From: Labrenzia sp. 011
GTDB lineage: Bacteria > Pseudomonadota > Alphaproteobacteria > Rhizobiales > Stappiaceae
Assembly (NCBI RefSeq): GCF_003075075.1
Contig: NZ_QCYM01000002.1
Location: 310,001-374,000 of the forward strand
DNA length: 64,000 bases
Direction of reading: 5' to 3'
The first letter of the stretch is position 1. Each line of letters starts with the position of its first letter. Below, in pieces: positions 47,220-55,346 of this stretch. The notes beneath the pieces were generated by a model. The model had not been told where the DNA came from, did not search any database, and saw only the letters and a program-made list of their open reading frames with translations. A program made the translations under genes and the position numbers.

Positions 47220-47473
47220 CTCACAGCGGCTTGCGGACCGGCCATCCGGCTGCGGCATGTCCCTTCGCAAGAAGTGCCATGCCTTGCCGCACTTGCCAAG
47301 AGCCTCTTGTCACGCAAGGGAAGTCATGACATAAGCGCACCCTCATCAAGAGAAGGGCTGGCGCCCTCGCCAACCTGCCAGACCGGGCAAGGTGGTTCCG
47401 CAACAGGGATGCGGCCGGACTGACCCTCACGAGAGGCTGACCGGCAACGAAGCGGTTTACTTTCATGCGCCAG

Positions 47474-47504
47474 TCCTCCTCGGGCAACCGAAGGAGGATT
47501 TTTT
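47474..47504 (+). promoter_or_regulatory. hairpin with T-run that sequesters a ribosome binding site
   Basis: TCCTCCT-CGG (47474-47483), a GCAA tetraloop, and CCG-AAGGAGGA (47488-47498) form a stem with one bulge, followed by six T (47499-47504). The right arm is the perfect Shine-Dalgarno sequence of the TTG-started gene at 47503. The structure could work both as a terminator/attenuator and as a translation switch. Confidence 0.6.
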
Positions 47505-47787
47505 GTCTCAACAGCCTTTTGCCGGACGTGCGGCGGATCTTGTCACCGGACATCCACCGCTCGAACACGCCGATTCCGAAGACTGGGAAAGGGCCGCCGA
47601 AGATTGTGTCCTGTCACGCCTCCGGTCCATGCGCCTCATCGGGGGGCTTCCCCGTCACAAGACCCCGCTCGGGCCGCAAGAACGGATCGAGCGCCTGAAG
47701 TGCCTGCTGCGGCTGTGGGCCAACGGTTGCACCTGCACGGTGGACGAGGACCTCGTTGCCGATATCGTCAACCGGCGCAAGCGCTGA
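47503..47787 (+). CDS. small uncharacterised protein
   Basis: A 94-residue protein I do not recognise. It starts at TTG 47503, directly after AAGGAGGA and a T-run. It has an acidic helical N-terminal part (DSEDWERAAEDCVLSRLRSM), then basic stretches and three cysteines, two as CTC (LRLWANGCTCTVDEDLV). The LPRHKTPLGPQERIERLKCLL segment looks like an exposed helix. No membrane segment. Its stop is six bases before the convergent thioesterase stop. Confidence 0.6.
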   Translation: MSQQPFAGRAADLVTGHPPLEHADSEDWERAAEDCVLSRLRSMRLIGGLPRHKTPLGPQERIERLKCLLRLWANGCTCTVDEDLVADIVNRRKR

Positions 47788-47793
47788 TCCCGC

Positions 47794-48180
47794 TCAGGTC
47801 AGCTTGGGAACAGGCCGCGGCTTGCCGCTGTCGTCGACGGCAACCATGGTGAAAACCGCCTGGGTGACCTTTTCCCGATGGCCGTAGCGGTGGCGCAAGG
47901 CCCAGCATTCCAGCTTGATTTCCATGGAGGTATTTCCGACACGGATGACTTCCGCGTAGACGCATAGAACATCGCCGACATGGACGGGGCGGATGAATTT
48001 CATCTTGTCGACAGAGATGGTCACCACCCGGCCCTGGGCTCTTTGTCCGGAGGCGATGCCGCCGGCCAGGTCCATCTGCGACAGCACCCAGCCTCCGAAG
48101 ATATCCCCGGATGCGTTGGTGTCGGATGGCATTGCCATGGTGCGCAGTGTCAATTCGCCACTCGGCTGGTCATCGCTCAC
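47794..48180 (-). CDS. acyl-CoA thioesterase, YciA-like hot-dog protein
   Basis: A 128-residue hot-dog thioesterase with the family opening LRTMAMPSDTNASGDIFGGWVLSQMDLAGG, including the catalytic Asp/Asn region, followed by VVTISVDKMKFIRPVHVGDVL. YciA-type enzymes hydrolyse a broad range of acyl-CoAs. The start is GTG 48180. It is a single leftward gene, convergent with the small gene at 47503. Confidence 0.88.
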   Translation of the reverse strand: MSDDQPSGELTLRTMAMPSDTNASGDIFGGWVLSQMDLAGGIASGQRAQGRVVTISVDKMKFIRPVHVGDVLCVYAEVIRVGNTSMEIKLECWALRHRYGHREKVTQAVFTMVAVDDSGKPRPVPKLT

Positions 48181-48409
48181 GTCTGAAATCCCTCTTATTC
48201 GATCAATCAGGGAAGACTAACGTCAGACCGCAAGATCACAAGACGTCCCGGGACCTCATTGGCCGCAGAACGGCCATGATCCACAGCGGGAGAGAGACAC
48301 GTCACGGGTCGATGGGTCCGCCCGCCCCGGAAACGGTCGTCCGGGTGCGTGACCCCGATTATCGCCTATGGCGCCGCCGATCCGTCAACTTCGGTGAAGA
48401 GCACGTGGG

Positions 48410-48913
48410 TCACCACGCCGCCCCGCCGCATTGCGCGGTCGTTGCCGACAGTTCCGGTGGCGGTGCCGATCCGGCGTGACCGAAGGTGGCCAGCCAGAGG
48501 CTCTGGGCGATGCGTTCGGCCAGTACGATGATTTCGTCGGCCAGATCCGGTACAAAAAGCTCCCGCACGACAGGACGGAACACGCCCAGCCACTGCCCGT
48601 AGTCGGACCCCAGCAGCTCCTTCTGCTTCAGATGGGCCGGCACGGGTTTTCCCTTGTAGGCGCCGTTCTTCAGGAGAACGGATTGCCAGAAACTTTCCAT
48701 TTTCAGCAGGTGTTCGTCCCACCTGCCTTCCAGCCGCCGCGAGAAGATTTCCCCCAGCCGGGGATGTTCCCGGATACAGCCGTAGAAGGTCTGCACCATG
48801 ACCCGGATGGAGTCTTCGCTCACGCTTTCATAGCGCAGAAGCCGGTCTCCACCGGCCATCCCCGTCAGGTGCCCATACCGGCCGGATTCAGGATCGGAAT
48901 TTCGGGTTTTCAT
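48410..48913 (-). CDS. group III truncated haemoglobin
   Basis: A 167-residue protein whose first 130 residues match group III (P-type) truncated globins: VQTFYGCIREHPRLGEIF with the B10 Tyr, WDEHLLKMESFWQSVLL with the distal His region, AYKGKPVPAHLKQKEL with the proximal His, and a Trp in the G helix (YGQWLGVF). Such globins bind O2 or NO and are often induced by nitrosative stress. The last 25 residues are an unusual Ala/Pro tail. Divergent from the NsrR-like gene with 95 bp between start codons, which fits NO-responsive control. ATG 48913 is chosen. Confidence 0.85.
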   Translation of the reverse strand: MKTRNSDPESGRYGHLTGMAGGDRLLRYESVSEDSIRVMVQTFYGCIREHPRLGEIFSRRLEGRWDEHLLKMESFWQSVLLKNGAYKGKPVPAHLKQKELLGSDYGQWLGVFRPVVRELFVPDLADEIIVLAERIAQSLWLATFGHAGSAPPPELSATTAQCGGAAW

Positions 48914-48927
48914 GGCCGACTCCAAAC

Positions 48928-48996
48928 ATTCATCTATTTTGCATCTTTTAAATCCCACATTGCGGCGCTAAAATCAATATATCAGATGAATATTTA
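48928..48996. promoter_or_regulatory. candidate NsrR-type operator sites between the globin and nsrR-like genes
   Basis: On the minus strand AAGATGCAAAAT and AGATGAAT (48928-48948), and on the plus strand CAGATGAATATTTA (48983-48996), repeat an AGATGNAT core near both start codons. E. coli NsrR half-sites have the form AAGATGCATTT. Binding is inference. Confidence 0.4.
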
Positions 48997-49008
48997 ACGG
49001 ATCCAGCC

Positions 49009-49440
49009 ATGCGCCTCAGTCAGGCCAGCGACTTCGCCCTGAGAATCCTGATGGCGACCTGCCAGTCCGATGACCCGCAAACGGTCGGCGGGTTGACCGA
49101 ACGGCTGGGGCTGGCCCAATCGCATGTCATGAAGATCGTCGCCAATCTGGCCAGGGGCGGCTACCTGGAGACCACCCGTGGTCGTGGCGGCGGCATAAGG
49201 CTTGCCAGGGATCCGTCCGAGATCAGGATCGGCGAAGTCGTCCGCCTGATGGAACCGGATCTGGGTGTGGTGGCCTGCCTGAGGCCGGAGCCGGCAACCT
49301 GCGCCTTCCTGCCCCGCTGCGCGCTGAAGGGCGCCATGGCGCGGGCCGCCGAGGCGTTTGTCGACAGTCTCAATACGCAGACGCTGGAAACTATTCTGGA
49401 GGGGACGCAGTTGGCGTCAATGCCGGAAGTGGGACAGTAA
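49009..49440 (+). CDS. Rrf2-family regulator, NsrR-like
   Basis: A 143-residue winged-helix regulator: MRLSQASDFALRILM at the N-terminus, recognition region GLAQSHVMKIVANLARGGYLETTRGRGGGIRLA, and three cysteines at 90, 98 and 104 (C-x7-C-x5-C), the cluster-ligand position of NsrR and IscR. NsrR loses its Fe-S cluster on NO exposure and derepresses NO-detoxifying genes; the divergent truncated globin fits this role. The first cysteine spacing is longer than in E. coli NsrR (C-x4-C). Confidence 0.85.
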   Translation: MRLSQASDFALRILMATCQSDDPQTVGGLTERLGLAQSHVMKIVANLARGGYLETTRGRGGGIRLARDPSEIRIGEVVRLMEPDLGVVACLRPEPATCAFLPRCALKGAMARAAEAFVDSLNTQTLETILEGTQLASMPEVGQ

Positions 49441-49448
49441 AGCTGAGA

Positions 49449-50315
49449 CTATCGCGAAAGCTGCAGTTCGCAGATATTCACCGACAAGGTCTTTCCATCC
49501 TTAACCAGTTTCAAGACACAAAGACCGATTTCCAGAAGCGCTTCGGTCGATTTGCTTTGTTCCACTGAAATCGTGTCTTCAAGCGCTTTCAGACAATCGG
49601 AATGCTGCTGGTCCCGGCACGCTTCGTTCCCGGTAATGTTATACATCCATTCAAACTCATCCTCGCGAACAGTCGGAGCTGTCTCCGTCAGCAGACTCGC
49701 ATAAGGTTCAAGTCCCTTCGAAAGCGCGCCAGCCCACGCAAGCTCTCTTGCCGCACGTACATGCTCACTGGACGGAGTTTCCCAGCGCGATTGCTGCAAT
49801 TCCTGGAACGTCAGGGTTAAAGAAAGGAATTGGATATCAGGATCGTCCGCAGTGCAAAACAGCCTTCGAAGGTTGCGAAGCGTTACGTAACGACTCAGAA
49901 AAAGTTGCACGTCTGCGGGAGCTTTTCTTTTCGCCAATATAAGAGCGAGTTCAAGCCTGTTCAGATTTACGACACCCTCAGGCCTGAAATCCCGAAGGAA
50001 TTCGCTTGGCTCTTCTTCCTCGCCCAAGGCGCTATCAAGCTCGGAAAGAAAGTCAATGTAGTTGGCGACCGCCTGGCCGAACGGTTGCAGATTGCCAAGC
50101 TTCTTTTTCGTCTCTCCAACTGTCCCGTCGGAATCCAAAATTGCCTGGTATGTCTGCGCATCTTCATTTTCGTTACAGGCGGCCGGCTGGGCAAGCACAG
50201 GTGAGAACAGACCAGGCAGGAGTATCAGAGAAAGGAGTATTCCCAGTTTGCATACAGATTTCCGGCAGCAACGCCACGGCGCGGTCTTGAAGACGGAAGG
50301 GATTACTCCTTGCAC
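49449..50315 (-). CDS. low-GC exported protein of unknown function
   Basis: A 288-residue protein with a signal peptide (LGILLSLILLPGLFSPVLAQ, about residues 24-43) and a largely helical, acidic mature part with six cysteines. I do not recognise a family. GTG 50315 is preceded by AGGAG five bases upstream and lies eight bases after the Crp-type regulator's stop, so the two probably form an operon. GC is markedly below the neighbours (three sampled 60-bp lines average about 44%), suggesting recent acquisition. It converges with the nsrR-like gene. Confidence 0.7.
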   Translation of the reverse strand: MQGVIPSVFKTAPWRCCRKSVCKLGILLSLILLPGLFSPVLAQPAACNENEDAQTYQAILDSDGTVGETKKKLGNLQPFGQAVANYIDFLSELDSALGEEEEPSEFLRDFRPEGVVNLNRLELALILAKRKAPADVQLFLSRYVTLRNLRRLFCTADDPDIQFLSLTLTFQELQQSRWETPSSEHVRAARELAWAGALSKGLEPYASLLTETAPTVREDEFEWMYNITGNEACRDQQHSDCLKALEDTISVEQSKSTEALLEIGLCVLKLVKDGKTLSVNICELQLSR

Positions 50316-50323
50316 ATCAACTC

Positions 50324-51013
50324 CTAAAGCGTTGACGCCTGCTGCAGAAAGTCCACCTGCTCCAGGCAGTAATAGCCTGAAATCCGGCTGATCGTGCCGG
50401 AGCGTTTCCAGTCGTTCAGCACGCGGCTGACATTTTCACGTGCCGCCCCGGCCATATTGGCGATATCGGCCTGAGAGAGCTTATAGTGGATCAGCACCCG
50501 GCCGTTGTCGAGAGGCTTGCCGAAGGTTTCGGAAAGCTGCAGCAGCGCTTGGGCGACACGGCCCGGCAAAGGCAGGAAGGAGCGCGCTGCAAGGACGTCG
50601 TTGGCGTGGCGCAGCCGCTTGCCGACGATCGACAGCATGTGACGGTAGACCGCCGGGTTCTCGTCGGAGAACCTCTGGAAGGCCGCCTTGTCGATGAAGG
50701 CGACATGGGCCTCTTTCAAGGCAATGACCGTGGCCGAGCGCGGGCGCCCGTCGAGCAGCGCCAGTTCGCCGACCAGATCGCCCGGACCGAGGACGGCCAG
50801 AAGCTGCTCGTCGCCGTCAACGGACAGCAGGGAGACCTTCAGCGAGCCTTCGAGCACCGCGTAACAGCCGTTTCCCGGGTCGCCATTTTCGAACAGGATC
50901 GTGCCCGCGGGCATTTTCATCGCTCTGGCGAGACGCGACAGGCCCACCGCCAGTTCCGGATCAAGTCCTTCCAGCGAAAAGCTGTTTTTCAAAAAATCCT
51001 TGATTTCCGTCAC
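50324..51013 (-). CDS. Crp/Fnr-family transcriptional regulator
   Basis: A 229-residue regulator: cyclic-nucleotide-binding-like beta barrel (about 25-125, with GDLVGELALLDGRPRSATVIA), a dimer helix, and a winged helix at about 170-215 with recognition helix GAARENVSRVL. The Arg-Glu-x2-x-Arg spacing matches Crp residues contacting TGTGA sites. The cysteine set of Fnr is absent, so no oxygen-sensing cluster is expected; the effector is unknown. GTG 51013 follows a GGGGGA site. A TGTGA-N6-TCACG site lies about 200 bp upstream, and a secreted-protein gene follows in the same direction. Confidence 0.9.
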   Translation of the reverse strand: MTEIKDFLKNSFSLEGLDPELAVGLSRLARAMKMPAGTILFENGDPGNGCYAVLEGSLKVSLLSVDGDEQLLAVLGPGDLVGELALLDGRPRSATVIALKEAHVAFIDKAAFQRFSDENPAVYRHMLSIVGKRLRHANDVLAARSFLPLPGRVAQALLQLSETFGKPLDNGRVLIHYKLSQADIANMAGAARENVSRVLNDWKRSGTISRISGYYCLEQVDFLQQASTL

Positions 51014-51208
51014 GCATTCCCCCTGCCAGCGAGCGCTGCCGTTCCGAACCTTCGGAGATTACCACAATGACGACCGATACCAGTCACCTGACCTCGTTTT
51101 CCTGCCTGCGGGAACCATATGCGGCAGGAGCCCCGCGGCGCCGGCCAACAGCAGACCGGCCGGGGCCGAATGATCCAGATCCGTCGTCAAATGCACGTAG
51201 CGCAATCC

Positions 51209-51224
51209 TGTGATGTCCATCACG
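51209..51224 (+). promoter_or_regulatory. Crp/Fnr-family operator
   Basis: TGTGA-TGTCCA-TCACG, nine of ten conserved positions of the Crp consensus, and also TGAT-N4-ATCA as in Fnr-type sites. Its centre (51216.5) lies about 41 bp before the predicted start of the RNA at 51258, the class II activator position. Confidence 0.7.
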
Positions 51225-51257
51225 TGCAATCAAGCAAAATATGCCTATATAGTTAGT

Positions 51258-51332
51258 CATGGAAGCGGGGTTGCCCCTCCCCCTTTCAGACCTCCACGAA
51301 AAACGGCTCTGTTCCCCGCAGAGCCGTTTTTT
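51258..51332 (+). ncRNA. candidate small RNA of about 75 nt
   Basis: A -10-like CTATAT (51245-51250) lies 34 bp downstream of the Crp-type site, and a strong terminator closes the unit. No open frame fits inside. The body has CCCCTCCCCC and ACCTCC stretches that are likely unpaired and resemble anti-Shine-Dalgarno motifs of alphaproteobacterial trans-acting sRNAs. The start point is inferred from the -10. The terminator could instead belong to the convergent gene at 51382. Confidence 0.5.
51299..51332 (+). terminator. rho-independent terminator, probably bidirectional
   Basis: AAAACGGCTCTG pairs perfectly with CAGAGCCGTTTT around TTCCCCG, followed by TT on the plus strand and T-rich on the minus strand as well. 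It ends the candidate small RNA and may also end the leftward gene stopping at 51382. Confidence 0.88.
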
Positions 51333-51381
51333 CGTTTCTACCCGATAAATCCCGGACCTTGCCCCAGGCTGCCGCCAGGCC

Positions 51382-52179
51382 TCAATGCAAAAAGACGTCC
51401 TTCTTGTCGAGCGTGTGAAAGAAGCGCTCGCTGGACAGGACCTCGTACTGGCATTCGCGTATGGCGATTTTCCTGCGCGGTTCGTCCCGTCTGAGCCGGT
51501 CATCGGAGCGTCCGGGAATCGCGGCGACAAAACTGCCGTCGCTCATGCCGTCGAAATGATTGTGCAACAGCCGATGCAATTCTTCCCGATCGGCGGTTTC
51601 CGGCAGGGGATCCGCCTTTGGCAGCATCTGGAGACTATGCGCCCTGGCCAGACGGGCCAGACGCATGGCCTTGAGGCCGGAGCGCACCGGAGACACCACC
51701 AGCGGCGGCACTTCGAAATCCGCGTGATCGATGGCCCTGAAGACGATGCGCGCCAGCGAGCTTCTGGCCAGCAGCCCCTCGCGCACGGCGACGAAGTCGG
51801 GCGGGCGGGCCATCAGGATGCTGTAGCGCACCAGTTGGGCATGGGCTTCCTCGAAGAGGACCTCGTCCGGCAAAAGCCGCAGAAGCGCGCGCCTCTGAAG
51901 CTTTGCGCGGGAGAACATGCGCTCGCCGTAGGCCTCCTGCATGCGGGCGCTGACGGGAAACACCCTGTCGCCGCTGAAGGCCAGCGTCACGCCGAACAGC
52001 ACTCTCTTGCCGACCTTGTCCGCCGTTTCCTGAAGCGGCCGGAATTCCCGCGGCCAGAGCTCGCCGGCGACAATCGCTCCGACGGCACTCAGGCGCCCCA
52101 TCTCGACCAGCTCGCGCACGGCGCGATCCACCCCGAAAGCAAGGCCGTAGTCCAGGGCTCCAAGTGTAATTCGCTTCAT
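51382..52179 (-). CDS. degenerate ChbG/HpnK (YdjC-like) deacetylase family protein
   Basis: A 265-residue protein with the ChbG/HpnK framework: MKRITLGALDYGLAFGVDRAVRELVEMGRLSAVGAIV matches the family start, where the invariant ADDYG metal ligand is here ALDYG. The expected second ligand region (GHQHVH-like) reads PDFVAVREGLLARSS, with no histidines. Carbohydrate deacetylase activity is therefore unlikely and a changed or lost function is probable. These genes usually accompany GT2/GtrA and GT39 genes, as here. ATG 52179 begins the conserved region; the frame is open 20 codons upstream. Confidence 0.68.
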   Translation of the reverse strand: MKRITLGALDYGLAFGVDRAVRELVEMGRLSAVGAIVAGELWPREFRPLQETADKVGKRVLFGVTLAFSGDRVFPVSARMQEAYGERMFSRAKLQRRALLRLLPDEVLFEEAHAQLVRYSILMARPPDFVAVREGLLARSSLARIVFRAIDHADFEVPPLVVSPVRSGLKAMRLARLARAHSLQMLPKADPLPETADREELHRLLHNHFDGMSDGSFVAAIPGRSDDRLRRDEPRRKIAIRECQYEVLSSERFFHTLDKKDVFLH

Positions 52180-52287
52180 GAAATTCCGCAGGCGAGTCCG
52201 AGAGATCCGAAAATACGATACCTTCCCTGCGGCATTCATTCGGGCATTGCAAGTCTCTTCTCAGGAAGACGCCACGTCTTCGCCAGC

Positions 52288-53787
52288 TTATCTGTAGCGG
52301 ATCGGCTCAAAAACCGGCCCTGTCCGGCCCTCGACCCTGTAAACCACAAGGTCTTCCAGACGGACACCTTTGACGGTCCGTTCCAGCTCGGCGATCTTCT
52401 CGACGGTGCGGAATGATTTCTCCACCTGCCCCGCCTTGTCGCGACGCTTCTCGGTCACATAAAGCCCCGGCCTGTCGAACAGGGTCTCTTCCGGGTCCGG
52501 CTGCATCAGATAGCGGATGCGCTCGGTGATCTGCACCACGGGCACCGCATCGCTCAGGAGAAAATCGAGCTGACCGTTCAGTCCGTAGCTGGTCGTGACG
52601 ACAAAAGCGGCCTCTTCCCCTGCCGCAAGGTCCCTGATCCGGGCGCCGATTTCCGGCCAGCCGCGCAGCTGGAAGGTCGGGTCCTTGCGGGCGAACTGGC
52701 CGGTAAGCGGATGAACCGCATGGACCTGCACCACAAAGGCCACCATCAGGCCCAGGACCACGCCGCCGGTGGCGATGCCGCGCCACACACGGCTGCCCGG
52801 CGCACGTCCGGCCACGAAGACGGCGGCCATCATCGCGAACGCCGGAAAGAGGGGGGCGGGCCAGTTGGCCTGAACGCGGGCGTGCAGCGCGTGGTAAAGC
52901 AGGTAGACAAGGAAGGGCAGCACGGTGAGCAGGAGAAGGGAGGCGGCGTTCTCCCTTCTGCGCAGGGATGCGAACAGCGATGGCGCCGCGAATATCGCCG
53001 GAAGGGCGATCAACGGATTGAGCAGGCCGATCAACGCGCCCAGGAACTCGAAGATGTATTTCGCCGTGTAGCCGCCGCCGCCCGCCCGGCCGAACTGCTT
53101 GTAAAAGCTCGCCCATTCATGGGCATGGTTCCAGTAGAGAACCGGTGAAAAGCACACAAGCGCGATCAGGCCGCCGGCCCAGAGCTGCCAGGCGCGCCAC
53201 CAGCGCCGCGCTTCCGGCACCCAGAACAGCCACAGCACGATCCCCGCGCCGAGGAACAGGACGGAATATTTGGCCAGCAGGCCGCAGCCCGCCATGAGAC
53301 CGACCACCAGCCACCAGTTGGCGTTTCTGGAAACGGAAAGTTCGGCAAGTGCCCAGAGGCTCAGCCCCCAGAAGAAGACGGACGGCGCATCCGGTGTCGC
53401 CAGAATGCCGCCGATGCCGACCAGAAGACTGGCGTTGAGGAAGAGGACCGCCCAGCCGGCCACCCGCGCATCGAACAGGATCGAGGCGGTGCGCCACAGG
53501 GCCAGGGAACCGATCACACCCGAGGCGATCACCAGCGCCCGGACCGCAAACAGCGTATCGCCGAAAACGGCCTGTCCGGCCGCAATCCACCAGCCGATCA
53601 TCGGCGGATGATCGTAATAGCTCACCGCCGGATAAAGCCCCCAGATCCGGTAATAGGCTTCATCCTCGACAAAATGGGCATGGCCGGCCGCATAAAGCTT
53701 CAGGGCGGTCAGCAGACCGACGATCAGGATCAGTCCGCCCGGCCGCAGCAGCGGCGGCAGGTCTTGTATCTTTGTCACAGTCCTCAT
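52288..53787 (-). CDS. GT39/ArnT-like membrane glycosyltransferase
   Basis: A 499-residue GT-C glycosyltransferase with about twelve helices and a C-terminal soluble domain. The first periplasmic loop holds the catalytic acidic motif HFVEDEAYYRIWG, followed by YYDHPPMIGW, as in ArnT/PMT enzymes that transfer sugars from undecaprenyl phosphate to lipid A or proteins. It lies ten bases after the GT2-GtrA gene, so the lipid-linked sugar donor is probably made by that partner. Cell-surface modification is the likely role; the acceptor is unknown. Confidence 0.87.
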   Translation of the reverse strand: MRTVTKIQDLPPLLRPGGLILIVGLLTALKLYAAGHAHFVEDEAYYRIWGLYPAVSYYDHPPMIGWWIAAGQAVFGDTLFAVRALVIASGVIGSLALWRTASILFDARVAGWAVLFLNASLLVGIGGILATPDAPSVFFWGLSLWALAELSVSRNANWWLVVGLMAGCGLLAKYSVLFLGAGIVLWLFWVPEARRWWRAWQLWAGGLIALVCFSPVLYWNHAHEWASFYKQFGRAGGGGYTAKYIFEFLGALIGLLNPLIALPAIFAAPSLFASLRRRENAASLLLLTVLPFLVYLLYHALHARVQANWPAPLFPAFAMMAAVFVAGRAPGSRVWRGIATGGVVLGLMVAFVVQVHAVHPLTGQFARKDPTFQLRGWPEIGARIRDLAAGEEAAFVVTTSYGLNGQLDFLLSDAVPVVQITERIRYLMQPDPEETLFDRPGLYVTEKRRDKAGQVEKSFRTVEKIAELERTVKGVRLEDLVVYRVEGRTGPVFEPIRYR

Positions 53788-53797
53788 GATGCTTCTT

Positions 53798-54940
53798 CTA
53801 CGTCTTGCGCCAGGTCAGGGCGGAGCTGGCCGCATAGTTCCATACCGCTCCCATGATGGCACCGGCGGAGCCGGCGAACCACCAGTAGGCCGGGTCCGCA
53901 TAGACCAGATTGGCGACGCCGACATTCGCCAGAACCCCGACCGAGCAGACGGCATAGAAGGTAAGAAGGCCGATCAGCACCCGCATCCCGCGCAGGCGCC
54001 GATCACGATAGGTGAGCTGGTTGTTGAGGAAGAAGTTCGAGGTCATGGCGACAAAGGAGGCCACTGTCTGGCCGATATTGAATTCCATGCCCGAAAGCAG
54101 AAATATGCGCAGGGCCACGAGATGCACGATCAGGCCGCTAGCGCCGACAAGGCCGAACATCAGAAAACGGACGGAGACGACATCGCCGAAATATTTGGCC
54201 AGCAGCAGGCCGAAATAATCCAGGGTGACCAGGCTGTCCAGCTTGCTTTCGCCATGCTGGCGTTCGCGGAAAGTGAACGGCAGTTCCTTGATCCTGAGCG
54301 TACCGCCGGCGCTGGAAACCAGATCCAGCAGGATCTTGAAGCCCTGTGGTGACAGTTTCGGCGCAAGGGCCTCCGCCTTTTCCCGGCGGATCATGAAGAA
54401 ACCGCTCATCGGGTCCTTCAAGGTGACGTTGAGCAGCTTCTGCGCCAGACCGTTGGCCACATCGGACCCCCAGGCGCGAACCGAGGAAAGGCCTTCGCCG
54501 GAGGTGCCGCCCTCGACCTTGCGGCTGGCGACCACCAGATCGGTGTCCCCGGCCTTCAGTTCGGCCAGCATCTTCGGCAGCATGGTTTCGTCATGCTGCA
54601 GGTCCGCGTCCATCACCGCGACATAGGGCGCCGAAGAGGCCAGGATGCCTTCCACGCAGGCACCGGAAAGTCCCCGGCGGCCGATGCGCCGGATCACCCG
54701 GACCCGGGGGTCATTCAGGGCGATGGCGCGCGCCACCTCGGTGGTGCCGTCCGGAGAATTGTCGTCGACGACGATCGCCTCCCATGCGATGCCGGCAAGA
54801 GCAGTGTCGAGCAGCTGGACGAGGATCGGGATATTGGCGGCTTCATTGAAGCTCGGCAGGATCACGCTGAGTTCGGCGGCCCTTGTCGCCGTTCCCGGAC
54901 CGGTCGGCATTCCGTCTTCTCCGGCATCCGTCTCCGCCAT
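53798..54940 (-). CDS. fused GT2 glycosyltransferase and GtrA flippase-like protein
   Basis: A protein of about 380 residues. The GT2 domain (dolichol-phosphate-mannose synthase type) has LSVILPSFNEAANIPILV, VVDDNSPDGT, the DxD motif VAVMDADLQHDE and SGFFMIRR; a GtrA domain with four membrane helices follows from about residue 250. Such fusions make polyprenyl-phosphate sugars and flip them across the inner membrane for GT-C enzymes such as the GT39 next door. The start is uncertain: ATG 54940 is used, with ATG 55024 and 54958 also in frame. Confidence 0.87.
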   Translation of the reverse strand: MAETDAGEDGMPTGPGTATRAAELSVILPSFNEAANIPILVQLLDTALAGIAWEAIVVDDNSPDGTTEVARAIALNDPRVRVIRRIGRRGLSGACVEGILASSAPYVAVMDADLQHDETMLPKMLAELKAGDTDLVVASRKVEGGTSGEGLSSVRAWGSDVANGLAQKLLNVTLKDPMSGFFMIRREKAEALAPKLSPQGFKILLDLVSSAGGTLRIKELPFTFRERQHGESKLDSLVTLDYFGLLLAKYFGDVVSVRFLMFGLVGASGLIVHLVALRIFLLSGMEFNIGQTVASFVAMTSNFFLNNQLTYRDRRLRGMRVLIGLLTFYAVCSVGVLANVGVANLVYADPAYWWFAGSAGAIMGAVWNYAASSALTWRKT

Positions 54941-55346
54941 GCGCACCGCTCCGTCCATCGTCAACCCTTGTTCCACCTTCGTTCCGCCGGCCTCTCCCGG
55001 CGGCGTGATGCCGGGCCGGTCCATCAGGACCGCAATTCGCGCGGACCATAGCCCGCCAGAGATTAAATTCAAGAAAAGACGGAAGCGGAAATTCTTCACA
55101 CCGCGCAGCCTTTTCACGGTCAACTGTGCCGCAAACAAGGCACGACGACCGCTTTTGCTGCCATCGGGAACCAGCGCCGAATGCAATCGGCACCGGCAGC
55201 AACAGGGCGCCCGGCCGCACGCGCTTGACCGCCTTGCTCTCAGCCCCTGTTTCGTCTAGGAAAACCGCACAATGCACAATGCCGGTTGCCCGACGCCTCG
55301 ACGCGCGCACGCCCGGCATGGAACCTGCCAGGACCTGTAAGACTTC
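54941..55346. other. divergent region between the GT2-GtrA gene and hisS
   Basis: Up to 406 bp, depending on the GT2 start. It must contain the promoters of the glycosyltransferase run (leftward) and of the his operon (rightward). No gene, attenuator leader peptide rich in histidine codons or terminator was recognised. Confidence 0.4.
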
